A model generated the notes under the pieces. That model ran no database searches. It saw only the letters and a list, made by a program, of their open reading frames with translations, and had not been told where the DNA came from. Shown here one piece after another: positions 18,115-27,259 of a stretch of 64,000 bases of DNA. Source of the stretch: JAANXG01 sp963731035. Its GTDB lineage: Bacteria; Pseudomonadota; Gammaproteobacteria; Arenicellales; JAANXG01. Positions within the stretch are counted from its first letter, which is position 1. Each line of letters begins with the position of its first letter. The stretch covers positions 62,001 through 126,000 of the forward strand of contig CAVSUY010000007.1 in NCBI GenBank assembly GCA_963731035.1. The letters run 5' to 3'. The translations under genes were made by a program, and so were the position numbers.

Positions 18115-19464
18115 ATGGCAGAAAACACATTCAGCGGTTGGGACGGCGGCAGCACGGCATCGAGCCGCGAGCCTGAGATCACATTCAGCAACGTCCGCGT
18201 TCTCGATGCGACCGGCGAAGCGCCCTACAGCGGCGACGTCACGGTGGAGGGGAATCGAATCAAGTCCATCCACAGGTCCGGCACGGGCGGCAGCTACAGC
18301 TTCAATACCAACGGCGGGCAGCGCATCGACTGCCGCGGCATGACGCTGATGCCGGGCCTGATCGACGGCCACCTGCATTTGTCATGGAATAACGCGCCGG
18401 GCATCAACCCGATCCAGATGATGCCGGTGGAGGAGCACGTCATAAATACCATCGAAATGGCCAAGGTGGTGCTGGATGCCGGCTTCACCGCCGGGCGCGG
18501 CGCCGCTGCCGCGAAACTCCGGCTCGACGTGGTGATCCGCGATGCCATCAACGCCGGCCGCTGCCCGGGTCCGCGCTACACTGCGGCCGGGCCGGAGATC
18601 ACCTCGGTGGGAGGGCTCGGCGATGCTTCGCTGCCGCACATCGATCATCCGGCGCTCAACCTGGGCATCGTGCTGTCCGGCCCGGAAGAAGTGCGCCGGA
18701 CCGTGCGTGAGCTTATCAAGTGGGGCGTGGACACGATCAAGATCAACCTGTCGGGCGAAGAGATTACCGGTATGCCGGCCCAGGCCAACCAGTTCTCCGA
18801 CGAGGAAATCGCCATGGCGGTGAACGAGGCTCGGCGCCGCGGCAAGACCCTGGCGGCCCACGCCCGCTCCAAGGAGTCCATTCAGAAATGTGTCGAGTAC
18901 GGTATCGAGTACATCTACCACGCGTCGTTCTCCGACGAGAAGACCCTGGACATGCTGGAGGCGGCCAAGGACAAGCATTTCGTCGCCCCCGGCCTCGCCT
19001 GGCTGCTCAACACGGCGCGTAATGCCGGCGACTACGGCATCAAGCCCGGCACCCCGCTTACGGATATGTACGAGTTCGAGCTGGAGAATGCGGTCGAGAC
19101 CATGCAGAAGATGCACAAGCGCGGCATCCGTGTGCTGATCGGCGGCGACTACGGTTTCGCCTGGACGCCCCACGGCACCAACGCCAAGGACCTGGAGTAC
19201 TTCGTCGACCTGGTGGGCATGAGCCCGATGGAAGCGATCCAGGCCGGTACCAGGTACGGCGGGCAGATCATGGGCATGGGCGACGAGCTTGGCATGATTC
19301 GCGAAGGCTATCTGGCCGACATGCTGCTGGTGGACGGTGACCCGTTGTCGGACGTCCGCATTCTCCAGGACCACAAGCGCATCGTTGCCATCATGAAGGA
19401 CGGCAAGTTCCACAAATCCCCGGAAAATCTGTCGGTGGGGATGGGCATGCGGTATATTGCCTGA
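18115..19464 (+). CDS. Amidohydrolase-superfamily protein (imidazolonepropionase-like)
   Basis: The start is the ATG at 18115, behind ACGAGG and 4 bases after the hydrolase stop; open frame further upstream is shadow. The 449 residues include the metal-binding HxH in MPGLIDGHLHLSWN, the Lys region DTIKINLSGEE, metal His in KTLAAHARSKES and EYIYHASF, the acidic residue in GGDYGFAW and the C-terminal composite sandwich GYLADMLLVDGDPLSDV. A binuclear or mononuclear cytosolic hydrolase of cyclic amides or related C-N bonds is expected. It is the last gene of the array that starts at livH, and its class suggests that the imported compound contains a hydrolysable ring or amide. Confidence 0.92.
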   Translation: MAENTFSGWDGGSTASSREPEITFSNVRVLDATGEAPYSGDVTVEGNRIKSIHRSGTGGSYSFNTNGGQRIDCRGMTLMPGLIDGHLHLSWNNAPGINPIQMMPVEEHVINTIEMAKVVLDAGFTAGRGAAAAKLRLDVVIRDAINAGRCPGPRYTAAGPEITSVGGLGDASLPHIDHPALNLGIVLSGPEEVRRTVRELIKWGVDTIKINLSGEEITGMPAQANQFSDEEIAMAVNEARRRGKTLAAHARSKESIQKCVEYGIEYIYHASFSDEKTLDMLEAAKDKHFVAPGLAWLLNTARNAGDYGIKPGTPLTDMYEFELENAVETMQKMHKRGIRVLIGGDYGFAWTPHGTNAKDLEYFVDLVGMSPMEAIQAGTRYGGQIMGMGDELGMIREGYLADMLLVDGDPLSDVRILQDHKRIVAIMKDGKFHKSPENLSVGMGMRYIA

Positions 19465-19547
19465 CGGACTGTAATCTGTTGCTCTTGCGCGGCTCCCTGG
19501 GCCGCTGAAAACCGGCGGGCCTGGGCTTTCAATCCTTAGCAGTCGTC

Positions 19548-20516
19548 GTGAACGGCCGGGTGCCCGAACGATCCCGGGAATCGGAAGAGAGGTTGGCCGT
19601 GGATAGCGTGCGCAATCTGCGCTTTGTGGCATCTCTGGTTCCGGCGGTCGTGTTGCTCGGAGCAGTATTCGCCGTAGTCATACTGGTCGCCGGCCGGATC
19701 GGGGGCGGCTTGGGCGTAGTGGCGGGGATCGTTGCAGGGGTCTGCCTCGGACTTGGCACCTTGCTGGCCTATTGGATCGGTGTCGACTGGCTGAATCTCC
19801 AGGTCGTCCGGATGAGTCACGACGCCGGCGACGCGGCGTTGCGCGATGGGGAACTGGTTGCGTTCGAGGGTGTCACACGCGTTGCCGAGGATCCTTTGAC
19901 TTCACCTTTCAGTGCCATGCCTTGTGCGGCCTATACCTATGTCGTGTCAGCGTCAGGGCATTCGAGCTCGCGCAGCCGATCGGTCCGCGTGACGCTTGCC
20001 CAGGGTTTCCATATGCTCGACACGCGGCTCGAGGGCGCTCATCGCAGCCTGAAGCTGCGCTCGTTCCCTTCCTTCGAGGATGACCTGCGTGAAAGTGCGC
20101 GCGGCGGTGACTGGGGCAAGCAAGCGGGTAAGTTACTCGAGAGGAATTTCGGAACGGTTCCGGCCGCCAACGACCGCCAGCGAAACGCACGGCTGCTCGA
20201 GGTGCGCGACACCGGGCTCAGCGAGGTCCACGAGGACTATTGCAACAACGGCAACCCCTCGGGCTCCGACGGCTTCACCGTCGAAGAAGAGATCCTGCCG
20301 GTCGACCAGAGCGTCTGCGTTGTCGGTACGTACGACGAGCAGCTGGGCGGGCTGACGGCCGGAGTGCGTCGATTCGGTCCCAACATGATGGTCTATCGCG
20401 GCACTGCGGAGGAGGTCCTGTCCCGGGTCGGCGGCGAGACCAGGAAGTTCGCCAAGATCGCCGTCGTCCTTCTCGGTATCAGCGCCTTGCTGGTCGGAAC
20501 CGCTCTTCTGACATAG
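19548..20516 (+). CDS. Membrane protein with possible GIDE/BAM-like domain
   Basis: The frame opens with a GTG at 19548; a GTG at 19599 has a better ribosome binding site (GAGAGG, 6 bases before it) and leaves about 305 residues. Two N-terminal hydrophobic segments (FVASLVPAVVLLGAVFAVVILVAG; GLGVVAGIVAGVCLGLGTLLAYWIG) and one C-terminal segment (IAVVLLGISALLVGTALLT) enclose a soluble region. That region contains DGELVAFEGVTRVAEDPLTSPFSAMPCAAYTYVV, which recalls the 'beside-a-membrane' domain of GIDE/MUL1-type proteins. There is no RING domain. The likeness is from memory of the pattern and is tentative. The function is unknown; no obvious operon partner. Confidence 0.75.
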   Translation: MNGRVPERSRESEERLAVDSVRNLRFVASLVPAVVLLGAVFAVVILVAGRIGGGLGVVAGIVAGVCLGLGTLLAYWIGVDWLNLQVVRMSHDAGDAALRDGELVAFEGVTRVAEDPLTSPFSAMPCAAYTYVVSASGHSSSRSRSVRVTLAQGFHMLDTRLEGAHRSLKLRSFPSFEDDLRESARGGDWGKQAGKLLERNFGTVPAANDRQRNARLLEVRDTGLSEVHEDYCNNGNPSGSDGFTVEEEILPVDQSVCVVGTYDEQLGGLTAGVRRFGPNMMVYRGTAEEVLSRVGGETRKFAKIAVVLLGISALLVGTALLT

Positions 20517-20795
20517 CCAAGACGGCCCAACTTTCCCTGGCGACGCCCGCATCCGGTCGAGGGCGCCCATCATCGAGGAAACAGCTCTTCACCTGAAGGC
20601 GGTGGACCGGGTGTCATCCGTAACTAACTGTTATATATACACTATTACCATGTGTCTGCTGATATCCGCCACTGATCGCGTCATTTTGACTATAGTGGCT
20701 TCCCAGGGCCACCCGAAATCGAACCAGGAGCACAGTGTCGTACTACAGCATCTCGCCGTCGATGGGCGAAGAGCTCTCATAGAGCGGAGCCGCTC

Positions 20796-22388
20796 GTGGC
20801 CACATCCAGACCTCGTTCCAGCCTGAGCCGCAAGTTCTGTCTCTTCGTGCTGTTTGCCAGCTTGGTGACGGCGCTGGCCGTCACGCTGGTCTCCGTTCAG
20901 TCGACCCGCGACTTTCTCTACAGTCGGCTGGAGCACAAGCTTCCGGCCTTGCTGCAACGAACCGCTGAAAAGGTCGATCTTCTCTACCAGCAACGACTTC
21001 ACGAGGTGGAAGTCTTCGCCGACGCCAATACCCTCGTCGCGGGGGTCTCGAACTACGAGGCGAACGGGAGCGACACCAGCAGAAAGGAAATAGGCCAGTT
21101 TCTCCGCTACATCCTGCAGAACTCACCCCAGTTCAAGTCTCTGTTCGTGCTCGATAAACGGGGTGCTCTCATAGTGTGGGTGGGCAAGACGATTGACCTG
21201 GAGGCCCGCGACAGATTGTCATTGGCGCAGGTAAATGAGCCCTCTTTGAGTAGTTTCGTCGATGTGAACCACGACAATGTCCAGATTGCGTCCGCGCCCG
21301 TTTCCCAGTACGGCGACGAGGTTCGCGGGAGTCTCCATGCGGTAATCGATTTGAGCTCCCTGCAGCCGCCGCTGCGCAATGAAGACCTGTCCAACGCGGG
21401 TGTCATGTTCCTTCTGGATCATGACGGTCGATATATCGTGGCCAGTGCCGGCTCCAGCATTTCCGGGGTCAGCGGTGTCTACGCGCATACGGTGCCGCAG
21501 GCACCTTCGACGCCCGTACTGAAGGAGTACAGAAACGGCCTGGGAGAGAACGTGCTGGGGAGCGCCATATACCTTCCCCGCATCGACGGGGCGCTTGTGG
21601 TGGAGGAACCGTACAGCGCCATATTCGCTCCCGTATCCAGTATTTTGTGGCGGACTCTGGCAATCAATCTGGCGATCGTGCTCTTATTCTCGGCAATCGC
21701 CTATCGTGTGGCTCGATCGATAACCCGGCCGATTCAGGAATTGTCCGAGGGCGTTCGCCGAATCAGTGAAGGAGAAACGGACGTTGTCATTCCCGAGACT
21801 CGGTCGAACGACGAGATCGGCGTGCTGACGCAGACCTTCAATGCCATGACGAATCAGATTGATCGCAACACGAAGGAGTTGGAAAGACTTTCCTCCACGG
21901 ATGAACTCACCCAGCTTCACAACTACCGGTTCTTCAAGGACTATCTTTCCACGGAAGTAGACACTGGGGATGAAGGCGGCCAACCTCTCGCGTTGGTGCT
22001 GTGCGACATCGATCATTTCAAGGAATGGAACGACAAGTTCGGTCACGCAAGGGGGGACGAGATTCTTTCCACGGTCGCGGATCTCCTGAAGAATACGTGC
22101 CGGGAATCGGACCTGGTGACGCGATACGGAGGGGACGAATTCGCCATTCTCGCACCGAACACCAACATGGAAGGCGCCCTAGCTTTGGCCGAAACGCTCA
22201 GGGTGGTCGTCGCCGACGCTGGTATCGTTGATGACAACGGGGGCGAACACAGGCCATTGACCATATCCACCGGCGTGTCCGTGTTCCGCGAAAGTCGTGA
22301 GAAGCTGTTCGAAGAAGCCGATCGCGCCCTGTTCTCCGCCAAGCGTGCAGGGCGTAACTGTGTGCGTGCCGCCGGGGTGTTGGGCTAA
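20796..22388 (+). CDS. Membrane-bound sensor diguanylate cyclase (Cache-HAMP-GGDEF)
   Basis: Starts at the GTG at 20796 (530 residues). A membrane helix (FCLFVLFASLVTALAVTLVSV) is followed by a periplasmic double-Cache-type sensor, a second helix (ILWRTLAINLAIVLLFSAIAY), a HAMP segment (RSITRPIQELSEGVRRISEGE) and a GGDEF domain. The active-site motif YGGDEFAIL is intact and the inhibitory I-site RxxD is present five residues before it (RESD-LVTRY-GGDEF). It should make cyclic di-GMP in response to an external small molecule. It overlaps by 4 bases, tail to tail, with the lipoprotein gene on the other strand. Confidence 0.93.
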   Translation: MATSRPRSSLSRKFCLFVLFASLVTALAVTLVSVQSTRDFLYSRLEHKLPALLQRTAEKVDLLYQQRLHEVEVFADANTLVAGVSNYEANGSDTSRKEIGQFLRYILQNSPQFKSLFVLDKRGALIVWVGKTIDLEARDRLSLAQVNEPSLSSFVDVNHDNVQIASAPVSQYGDEVRGSLHAVIDLSSLQPPLRNEDLSNAGVMFLLDHDGRYIVASAGSSISGVSGVYAHTVPQAPSTPVLKEYRNGLGENVLGSAIYLPRIDGALVVEEPYSAIFAPVSSILWRTLAINLAIVLLFSAIAYRVARSITRPIQELSEGVRRISEGETDVVIPETRSNDEIGVLTQTFNAMTNQIDRNTKELERLSSTDELTQLHNYRFFKDYLSTEVDTGDEGGQPLALVLCDIDHFKEWNDKFGHARGDEILSTVADLLKNTCRESDLVTRYGGDEFAILAPNTNMEGALALAETLRVVVADAGIVDDNGGEHRPLTISTGVSVFRESREKLFEEADRALFSAKRAGRNCVRAAGVLG

Positions 22389-23089
22389 GGCTTGTACCGT
22401 TCCTTGCTGGTCACGAGGGAGTGGTAAACCCAGCCTACGAACCCCGTGAGAGTGCGTATCAGTATCCAGTCGTCCTGCCGGGTTTCCCTGATAACCGGGG
22501 CGCCTTTCGCCAGTACGGTGAGAACTTCATCTTCGGTTGATGGACCGGAACGAAGGTTGACCCTGGGGCGATTGATGAACATGGTCTGTGGCGTCGTCTC
22601 CACAAGCTTCACCTCATAGTTCAGCTCTTCAACGATGCGGTTCGCTCGATATATGAAGAACATTGCCGCGCCGAAATATTCGTTGTCTATCTGCTTCTGC
22701 GCGATGTCCAGCTTGTGCTGCGCTTCTTCGATCTTGTGCGATTGCCATGGGGCGATACCGGAGGCTTTGTTGAGCTGCATGTGTGCCTCGGCCAGGGACG
22801 AGACGGTGTTGGCTCGGGAGTAGCTGCTTTGCAGCCTGGACTCCACGGTCACCAACGCATCCTCGGCGCGAACGAGGTCGGCCTTCAGGCGGTCCACTTC
22901 CCGTTCCAAGGCCCGGACCCGCTCTTCGTCGGCCTTGTGAACGAACTCGGCCTCGACGGCGGGAGGTTCCTCATCGGTCTGGGACGGCGGTTTTGCCGGA
23001 GCTTCGGCGCAAGCCGCGAGAGACGCGCACAGCACCGCGCCAAGCAGGCGCGTACCGGTGGACCGCAATCTGCATTGCCGGAGATTCAA
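22385..23089 (-). CDS. Lipoprotein with coiled coil and C-terminal SH3-type domain
   Basis: The TTG at 23089 is a good start: AGGAAGGA lies about 8 bases before it. The N-terminus is a lipoprotein signal (LLGAVLCASLAAC lipobox). A coiled coil follows (about 60-110, VRALEREVDRLKADLVRAEDALVTVESRL), then a helical part (EEAQHKLDIAQKQIDNEYFGAAMFFIYRANRIVEEL) and a bacterial SH3 domain (PRVNLRSGPSTEDEVLTVLAKGAPVI..DDWILIRTLTGFVGWVYHSLV). It is probably bound to the outer membrane and touches the cell wall. No specific partner is visible. Confidence 0.88.
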   Translation of the reverse strand: MNLRQCRLRSTGTRLLGAVLCASLAACAEAPAKPPSQTDEEPPAVEAEFVHKADEERVRALEREVDRLKADLVRAEDALVTVESRLQSSYSRANTVSSLAEAHMQLNKASGIAPWQSHKIEEAQHKLDIAQKQIDNEYFGAAMFFIYRANRIVEELNYEVKLVETTPQTMFINRPRVNLRSGPSTEDEVLTVLAKGAPVIRETRQDDWILIRTLTGFVGWVYHSLVTSKERYKP

Positions 23090-23288
23090 AGGCGTTTTCC
23101 TTCCTCAGTTGACCGGTTTGTCCAGCTCCCGTTGTATCCCGGGAATGCTCAGATCCAAACATCGGTCGCACACCAGTTTAGACCATCGCGGCTCCACCTG
23201 CCACGCGATCGTCCCTCTTTGGCTCGGAAGTACGGGCTCCGTCGGCAAACACGCGAGACAGTCGCGACGGTGAGCCTCGATGAGGCGT

Positions 23289-24686
23289 CTACGCCGCCGG
23301 ATCCACCGGGGAAGGCGGACTGCCGGCTTTCTCGATGTCCTCGCCCGCGCGCAGGAGATGATCCTCCTCGAAACGTCCCGCCACGAGCTGAACGCCTACG
23401 GGCACGTCGCCCTCCATTCCGGTACTGACCGTCAAGCCCGGCAGCCCGAGCAAAGGCAGCCCCAGTTGAATGAGCTGTGCGTCAAACACGCGTTGAAATG
23501 ACTCGGCCGACTCGACGTCTAACTGATCCGGGAACGGCAACTCCGCGCATACCGGGCAGATGAGCACCGGGTACTCGTCGAGAAACCGCTGCCATTGGCG
23601 AATGAGCGACAGGCGCTGCTGGAGAACGTCGAGCAGTCCGTTGACGTCACATTCCGGCGCCTGCGCCTCGAGGTGGCGGTAGACGAAGACGGCGTCCGGA
23701 TCGTCTTCCTCGGCAACGGCGCGCGCGCCGGAACGCCGGAAGTCCGCCAGCCACAGGATGGTCTGCAGGCGTTGCGGCTCGCGGAAGGATGGACAGTCCA
23801 CTTCCTCCACACGCCAGCCGCTGTCCTCCAGGCGGCGCGCCGCGTCGCGCAGGACCCTCTCCACGGCCGGGTCGACCTCGAGACCATCCGGAGCCACGGT
23901 CAGGGCCGCGCGTTTTTGTCGTTCGGGTGTAGTCAGGGGAGCAGGCGTCCACCATGGGTCGCGGCTGTCGCGCGCAGACATCGCCTGCAGCGCCAGGCGC
24001 AGGTCCGCCACCGAGCGCGCGATCGGGCCCGCAACCGCCATGAGCTGGGCGCCGATATGCCGGTCGGGCGCCGTGAAGTTCACCGTCGGTATCCTGCCGA
24101 AGGAGGGTCTGAGGCCGTGAACGCCGCAGGCGTACGCCGGGTAGCGGATCGAGCCCCCGATGTCGGTGCCCTGGCCGACGGCGCCTATGCCGGCCGCCAC
24201 TGCCGCTGCCGCGCCGCCGGACGAGCCACCGGGCGTTATAGCCCGATTGCGCGGGTTGTAGGTGTGCCCGTGCAGTGAGTTGCGCGTGAACCAGCGCAAT
24301 GAGAATGCAGGCGTGTTTGTGCGGCCGATGAATATGGCACCCGCCCTGCGCAGGTTCTCGACCAGCGGATTGTCCTGGTCCGCGATCAGGTCGCTCTGAA
24401 TTCTCAGTCCGTTGGTCGTCGGGAATCCCGCCTGGTCGATATTCTCCTTGATGGTTACCGGTGCGCCGGCGAGGGGGCCCGGGTCCTCGCCGCGGGCGAG
24501 CTTCTTGTCGATATCCCGCGCCGCCGCCAGTGCTTCCTCGGGCATCTCCCGGACGACGGCATTGATGGAAGGATTGACGCTTGCCAGACGCTCGAGTGTG
24601 CTTTCGACGATATCCACCGCGGAAGTCTCGCCTTGGCGCAAAAGACGGGTCAGCTCGGCAGCAGTCAGGCGCCAGAGTTCGGACAT
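23289..24686 (-). CDS. Amidase (amidase-signature family)
   Basis: The 465 residues have the amidase-signature Ser-cisSer-Lys triad: the Lys in VTIKENIDQAG, the Gly/Ser-rich GGSSGGAAAAVAAGIGAVGQ and the nucleophile region TDIGGSIRYPA. A Sec signal is not seen, so it is cytosolic. It lies downstream of hutU on the same strand with about 80 bases between, so it may be co-transcribed with the histidine genes. The substrate is unknown; it is not one of the standard hut enzymes. Confidence 0.93.
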   Translation of the reverse strand: MSELWRLTAAELTRLLRQGETSAVDIVESTLERLASVNPSINAVVREMPEEALAAARDIDKKLARGEDPGPLAGAPVTIKENIDQAGFPTTNGLRIQSDLIADQDNPLVENLRRAGAIFIGRTNTPAFSLRWFTRNSLHGHTYNPRNRAITPGGSSGGAAAAVAAGIGAVGQGTDIGGSIRYPAYACGVHGLRPSFGRIPTVNFTAPDRHIGAQLMAVAGPIARSVADLRLALQAMSARDSRDPWWTPAPLTTPERQKRAALTVAPDGLEVDPAVERVLRDAARRLEDSGWRVEEVDCPSFREPQRLQTILWLADFRRSGARAVAEEDDPDAVFVYRHLEAQAPECDVNGLLDVLQQRLSLIRQWQRFLDEYPVLICPVCAELPFPDQLDVESAESFQRVFDAQLIQLGLPLLGLPGLTVSTGMEGDVPVGVQLVAGRFEEDHLLRAGEDIEKAGSPPSPVDPAA

Positions 24687-24765
24687 CGTGTATTACCTCT
24701 TGATCGTATTGATTGGATTACATCCCGCCTTCGACTCTCCGACCTGGTCGACGGTCCGTGGTTTG

Positions 24766-26439
24766 TCAGTCCGGGAGTATGCCCGGCAGGTTCAGGCCGT
24801 GCTCGCGGGCGCACTGGATGGCGTCCTCGTAGCCCGCGTCGGCGTGGCGCATGACGCCGGAGGCGGGATCGTTCCACAGCACCCGCTTGATGCGCGCGGC
24901 GGCGGCGTCGGTGCCGTCGCAACAGATGACCATGCCGGCGTGCTCCGCGAAACCGATGCCGACGCCGCCTCCGTGGTGAATGCTTACCCAGGTCGCACCG
25001 GAGGCGCAGTTGAGCAGGGCGTTGAGCATGGGCCAGTCGGCAACGGCATCCGAACCGTCTTTCATGCCCTCCGTCTCGCGGTTGGGAGAGGCAACCGAGC
25101 CGGCATCGAGGTGGTCGCGGCCGATGACCACCGGTGCCTTCAGCTCCCCGCTTTTCACCATCTCATTGAAGGCCAGGCCGAGCCTGTCGCGCTGGCCGAG
25201 CCCCACCCAGCAGATGCGCGCCGGGAGGCCCTGGAAAGCGATGCGTTCCCGTGCCATATCGAGCCACTGATGGAGGTGCGGGTCGTCGGGTATCAGCTCC
25301 TTTACTTTCTGGTCCGTCTTGTAGATGTCCTCCGGGTCCCCGGACAACGCCGCCCAGCGGAACGGGCCGACGCCACGGCAGAACAACGGTCGGATGTAGG
25401 CGGGAACGAAACCGGGGAAATCGAAGGCGTCCTCGACGCCTTCCTCGAAGGCGATCTGGCGTATGTTGTTGCCGTAGTCCACTGTGGGAATACCGCGATG
25501 CGAGAACTCGAGCATCGCCTGGACGTGCAGCTTGATCGATGCTCGTGCCGCCTTGTTGACGCCGGCCGGATCGTTGTGGCTCCTGTCGCGCCATTGCTCC
25601 AGGGACCAGCCGATGGGCAGGTAGCCGTGGCTGGGGTCGTGGGCGGAGGTCTGGTCGGTGACCATGTCCGGCCGGACACCGCGTTTCGCCAGCTCAGGCA
25701 GGACTTCGGCGGCGTTGCCGAGCAGCCCCACGGACTTGGCCTGGCCGGATTCGGTCCATCCGGCGATCATGGACAGCGCTTCGTCGACGGAGTCGGTTTT
25801 CTCGTCCACATAGCGGGTGCGCAGCCGGAAGTCTATGCGGTCGGGATCGCACTCCACCGCCAGGCAGCAGGCGCCGGCCATCACCGCGGCCAGCGGTTGG
25901 GCGCCGCCCATGCCACCGAGACCGGCGGTCAGTATCCACTTGCCCGTGAGATCGCCGCCGTAGTGTCGGCGGCCGGCTTCGACGAAGGTCTCATAGGTTC
26001 CCTGGATGATGCCTTGGGAAGCGATGTAGATCCACGAACCCGCGGTCATCTGCCCGTACATCATCAATCCCTTCTTGTCGAGTTCGTTGAAGTGGTCCCA
26101 GGTCGCCCAGTGGGCAACGATGTTCGAGTTGGCGATCAGCACCCGGGGCGCGTCGGGATGGGTTTTGAATACGCCCACCGGTTTGCCGGACTGGATCAGC
26201 AATGACTCGTCGGTTTCCAGCTCCTTGAGCGCCGCCACGATCCGATCATAATCGTCCCAAGTACGCGCGGCGCGGCCGATGCCCCCGTAAACCACCAGCT
26301 CGTGGGGATTTTCCGCCACGTCCGGATGCAGGTTGTTCATCAGCATGCGAAGTGGGGCTTCGGTGAGCCACGACTTGGCGTTGAGAGCGGTTCCGGTGGG
26401 CGGGTAGATGGTGCGGTTCTGATCGCGGGGATTGGACAT
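24766..26439 (-). CDS. hutU: Urocanate hydratase
   Basis: A full-length enzyme of 557 residues. Conserved stretches include YPPTGTALNAKSW, LRMLMNNLHPDVAENP, VVYGGIGRAARTW, the NAD-binding ILTAGLGGMGGAQPLA and SIHHGGGVGIGFAEHAGMVI. It uses tightly bound NAD+ to convert urocanate to imidazolone propionate, the second step of histidine degradation. It sits between hutG and an amidase on the minus strand. Confidence 0.98.
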   Translation of the reverse strand: MSNPRDQNRTIYPPTGTALNAKSWLTEAPLRMLMNNLHPDVAENPHELVVYGGIGRAARTWDDYDRIVAALKELETDESLLIQSGKPVGVFKTHPDAPRVLIANSNIVAHWATWDHFNELDKKGLMMYGQMTAGSWIYIASQGIIQGTYETFVEAGRRHYGGDLTGKWILTAGLGGMGGAQPLAAVMAGACCLAVECDPDRIDFRLRTRYVDEKTDSVDEALSMIAGWTESGQAKSVGLLGNAAEVLPELAKRGVRPDMVTDQTSAHDPSHGYLPIGWSLEQWRDRSHNDPAGVNKAARASIKLHVQAMLEFSHRGIPTVDYGNNIRQIAFEEGVEDAFDFPGFVPAYIRPLFCRGVGPFRWAALSGDPEDIYKTDQKVKELIPDDPHLHQWLDMARERIAFQGLPARICWVGLGQRDRLGLAFNEMVKSGELKAPVVIGRDHLDAGSVASPNRETEGMKDGSDAVADWPMLNALLNCASGATWVSIHHGGGVGIGFAEHAGMVICCDGTDAAAARIKRVLWNDPASGVMRHADAGYEDAIQCAREHGLNLPGILPD

Positions 26440-26458
26440 GTCGTAAACCTCGGTTATC

Positions 26459-27259
26459 TCAACAGGACAGCTCGCCGGACAAGGCGAGCGCCGTCAGTTC
26501 CTCCAGAAGCTCCTTAAGATGCGCGCGCAGCGTGTCGGCGCGTTCGGGCAGGTAGGTCCAAGGCGGCGCCTCCTCCATGTAGGCACGCTGGGCCAACTCC
26601 ATCTGTAAAGCGTGAACGCCTTCAGGCGGCGCGCCGTAGTGGCGGGTGGTCCAGCCGCCCTTGAAGCGCCTGTTGACCACGGTATCGAAGCCGGTGGCGG
26701 CGCCGCAGATAGCACGGGCCAGCTTCTCGATTCCCGGCGCGCAGCTGCGTCCTTCGTAGGTGCCGATGTTGAAAACCGGCAGCGTGCCTTCGAACAGATA
26801 GGGGATATGGGAGCGGATCGAGTGGCAATCGTAGAGTATGACCACACCGTGGCGGCGGCGAATTCTGGCGATCTCCTCGGCCAGGGCCTCGTGATACGGC
26901 GTGTGGAAGATCCGGCGTCTGGATTCGATCTCCCCGTCAGAAGGCTCTTCCCCTTCCTTGTATATCGGTCGGCCGTCGAAATCCGTGGTTGGGCAAAGGC
27001 CGGTGGTGTTCATGCCCGGGTAGAGGGACCGGCCCTCCGGATCACGGTTCGCGTCCACGACGTAGCGGCTCACGATCGCGCGCACCACGGTGGCGTCGTC
27101 CAATAGTCCGTCGTAGAGCCTGTCGACATGCCAGTCGGTGTCCGCCAGGGCTCGCCCCGTCTCATTGAGTCGGGCGCCGATCTCTTCCGGCACCCGGGTG
27201 CCGCTATGGGGTTGCGCCAGCAGCACGGGGCCTTCACCGCACTGCCGATACACCATCAC
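26459..27259 (-). CDS. hutG: N-formylglutamate deformylase
   Basis: The 266 residues match the HutG N-formylglutamate amidohydrolase family: LLAQPHSGTRVPEEI, ADTDWHVDRLYDGL, SRYVVDANRDPEGRSLYPG, LYDCHSIRSHIPYLF and GGWTTRHYGAPPEGVHALQMELAQRAYMEE. It releases formate and glutamate from N-formylglutamate, the last step of the five-step pathway that also uses HutF. The start overlaps the hutH stop by 4 bases. Presence of both hutG and hutF defines the route through formylglutamate rather than direct release of formamide. Confidence 0.97.
   Translation of the reverse strand: MMVYRQCGEGPVLLAQPHSGTRVPEEIGARLNETGRALADTDWHVDRLYDGLLDDATVVRAIVSRYVVDANRDPEGRSLYPGMNTTGLCPTTDFDGRPIYKEGEEPSDGEIESRRRIFHTPYHEALAEEIARIRRRHGVVILYDCHSIRSHIPYLFEGTLPVFNIGTYEGRSCAPGIEKLARAICGAATGFDTVVNRRFKGGWTTRHYGAPPEGVHALQMELAQRAYMEEAPPWTYLPERADTLRAHLKELLEELTALALSGELSC

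Noticed and set aside
20602..20826. Short plus-strand frame before the diguanylate cyclase
   Set aside because: 74 codons with no family features and no clear ribosome binding site, overlapping the cyclase start.
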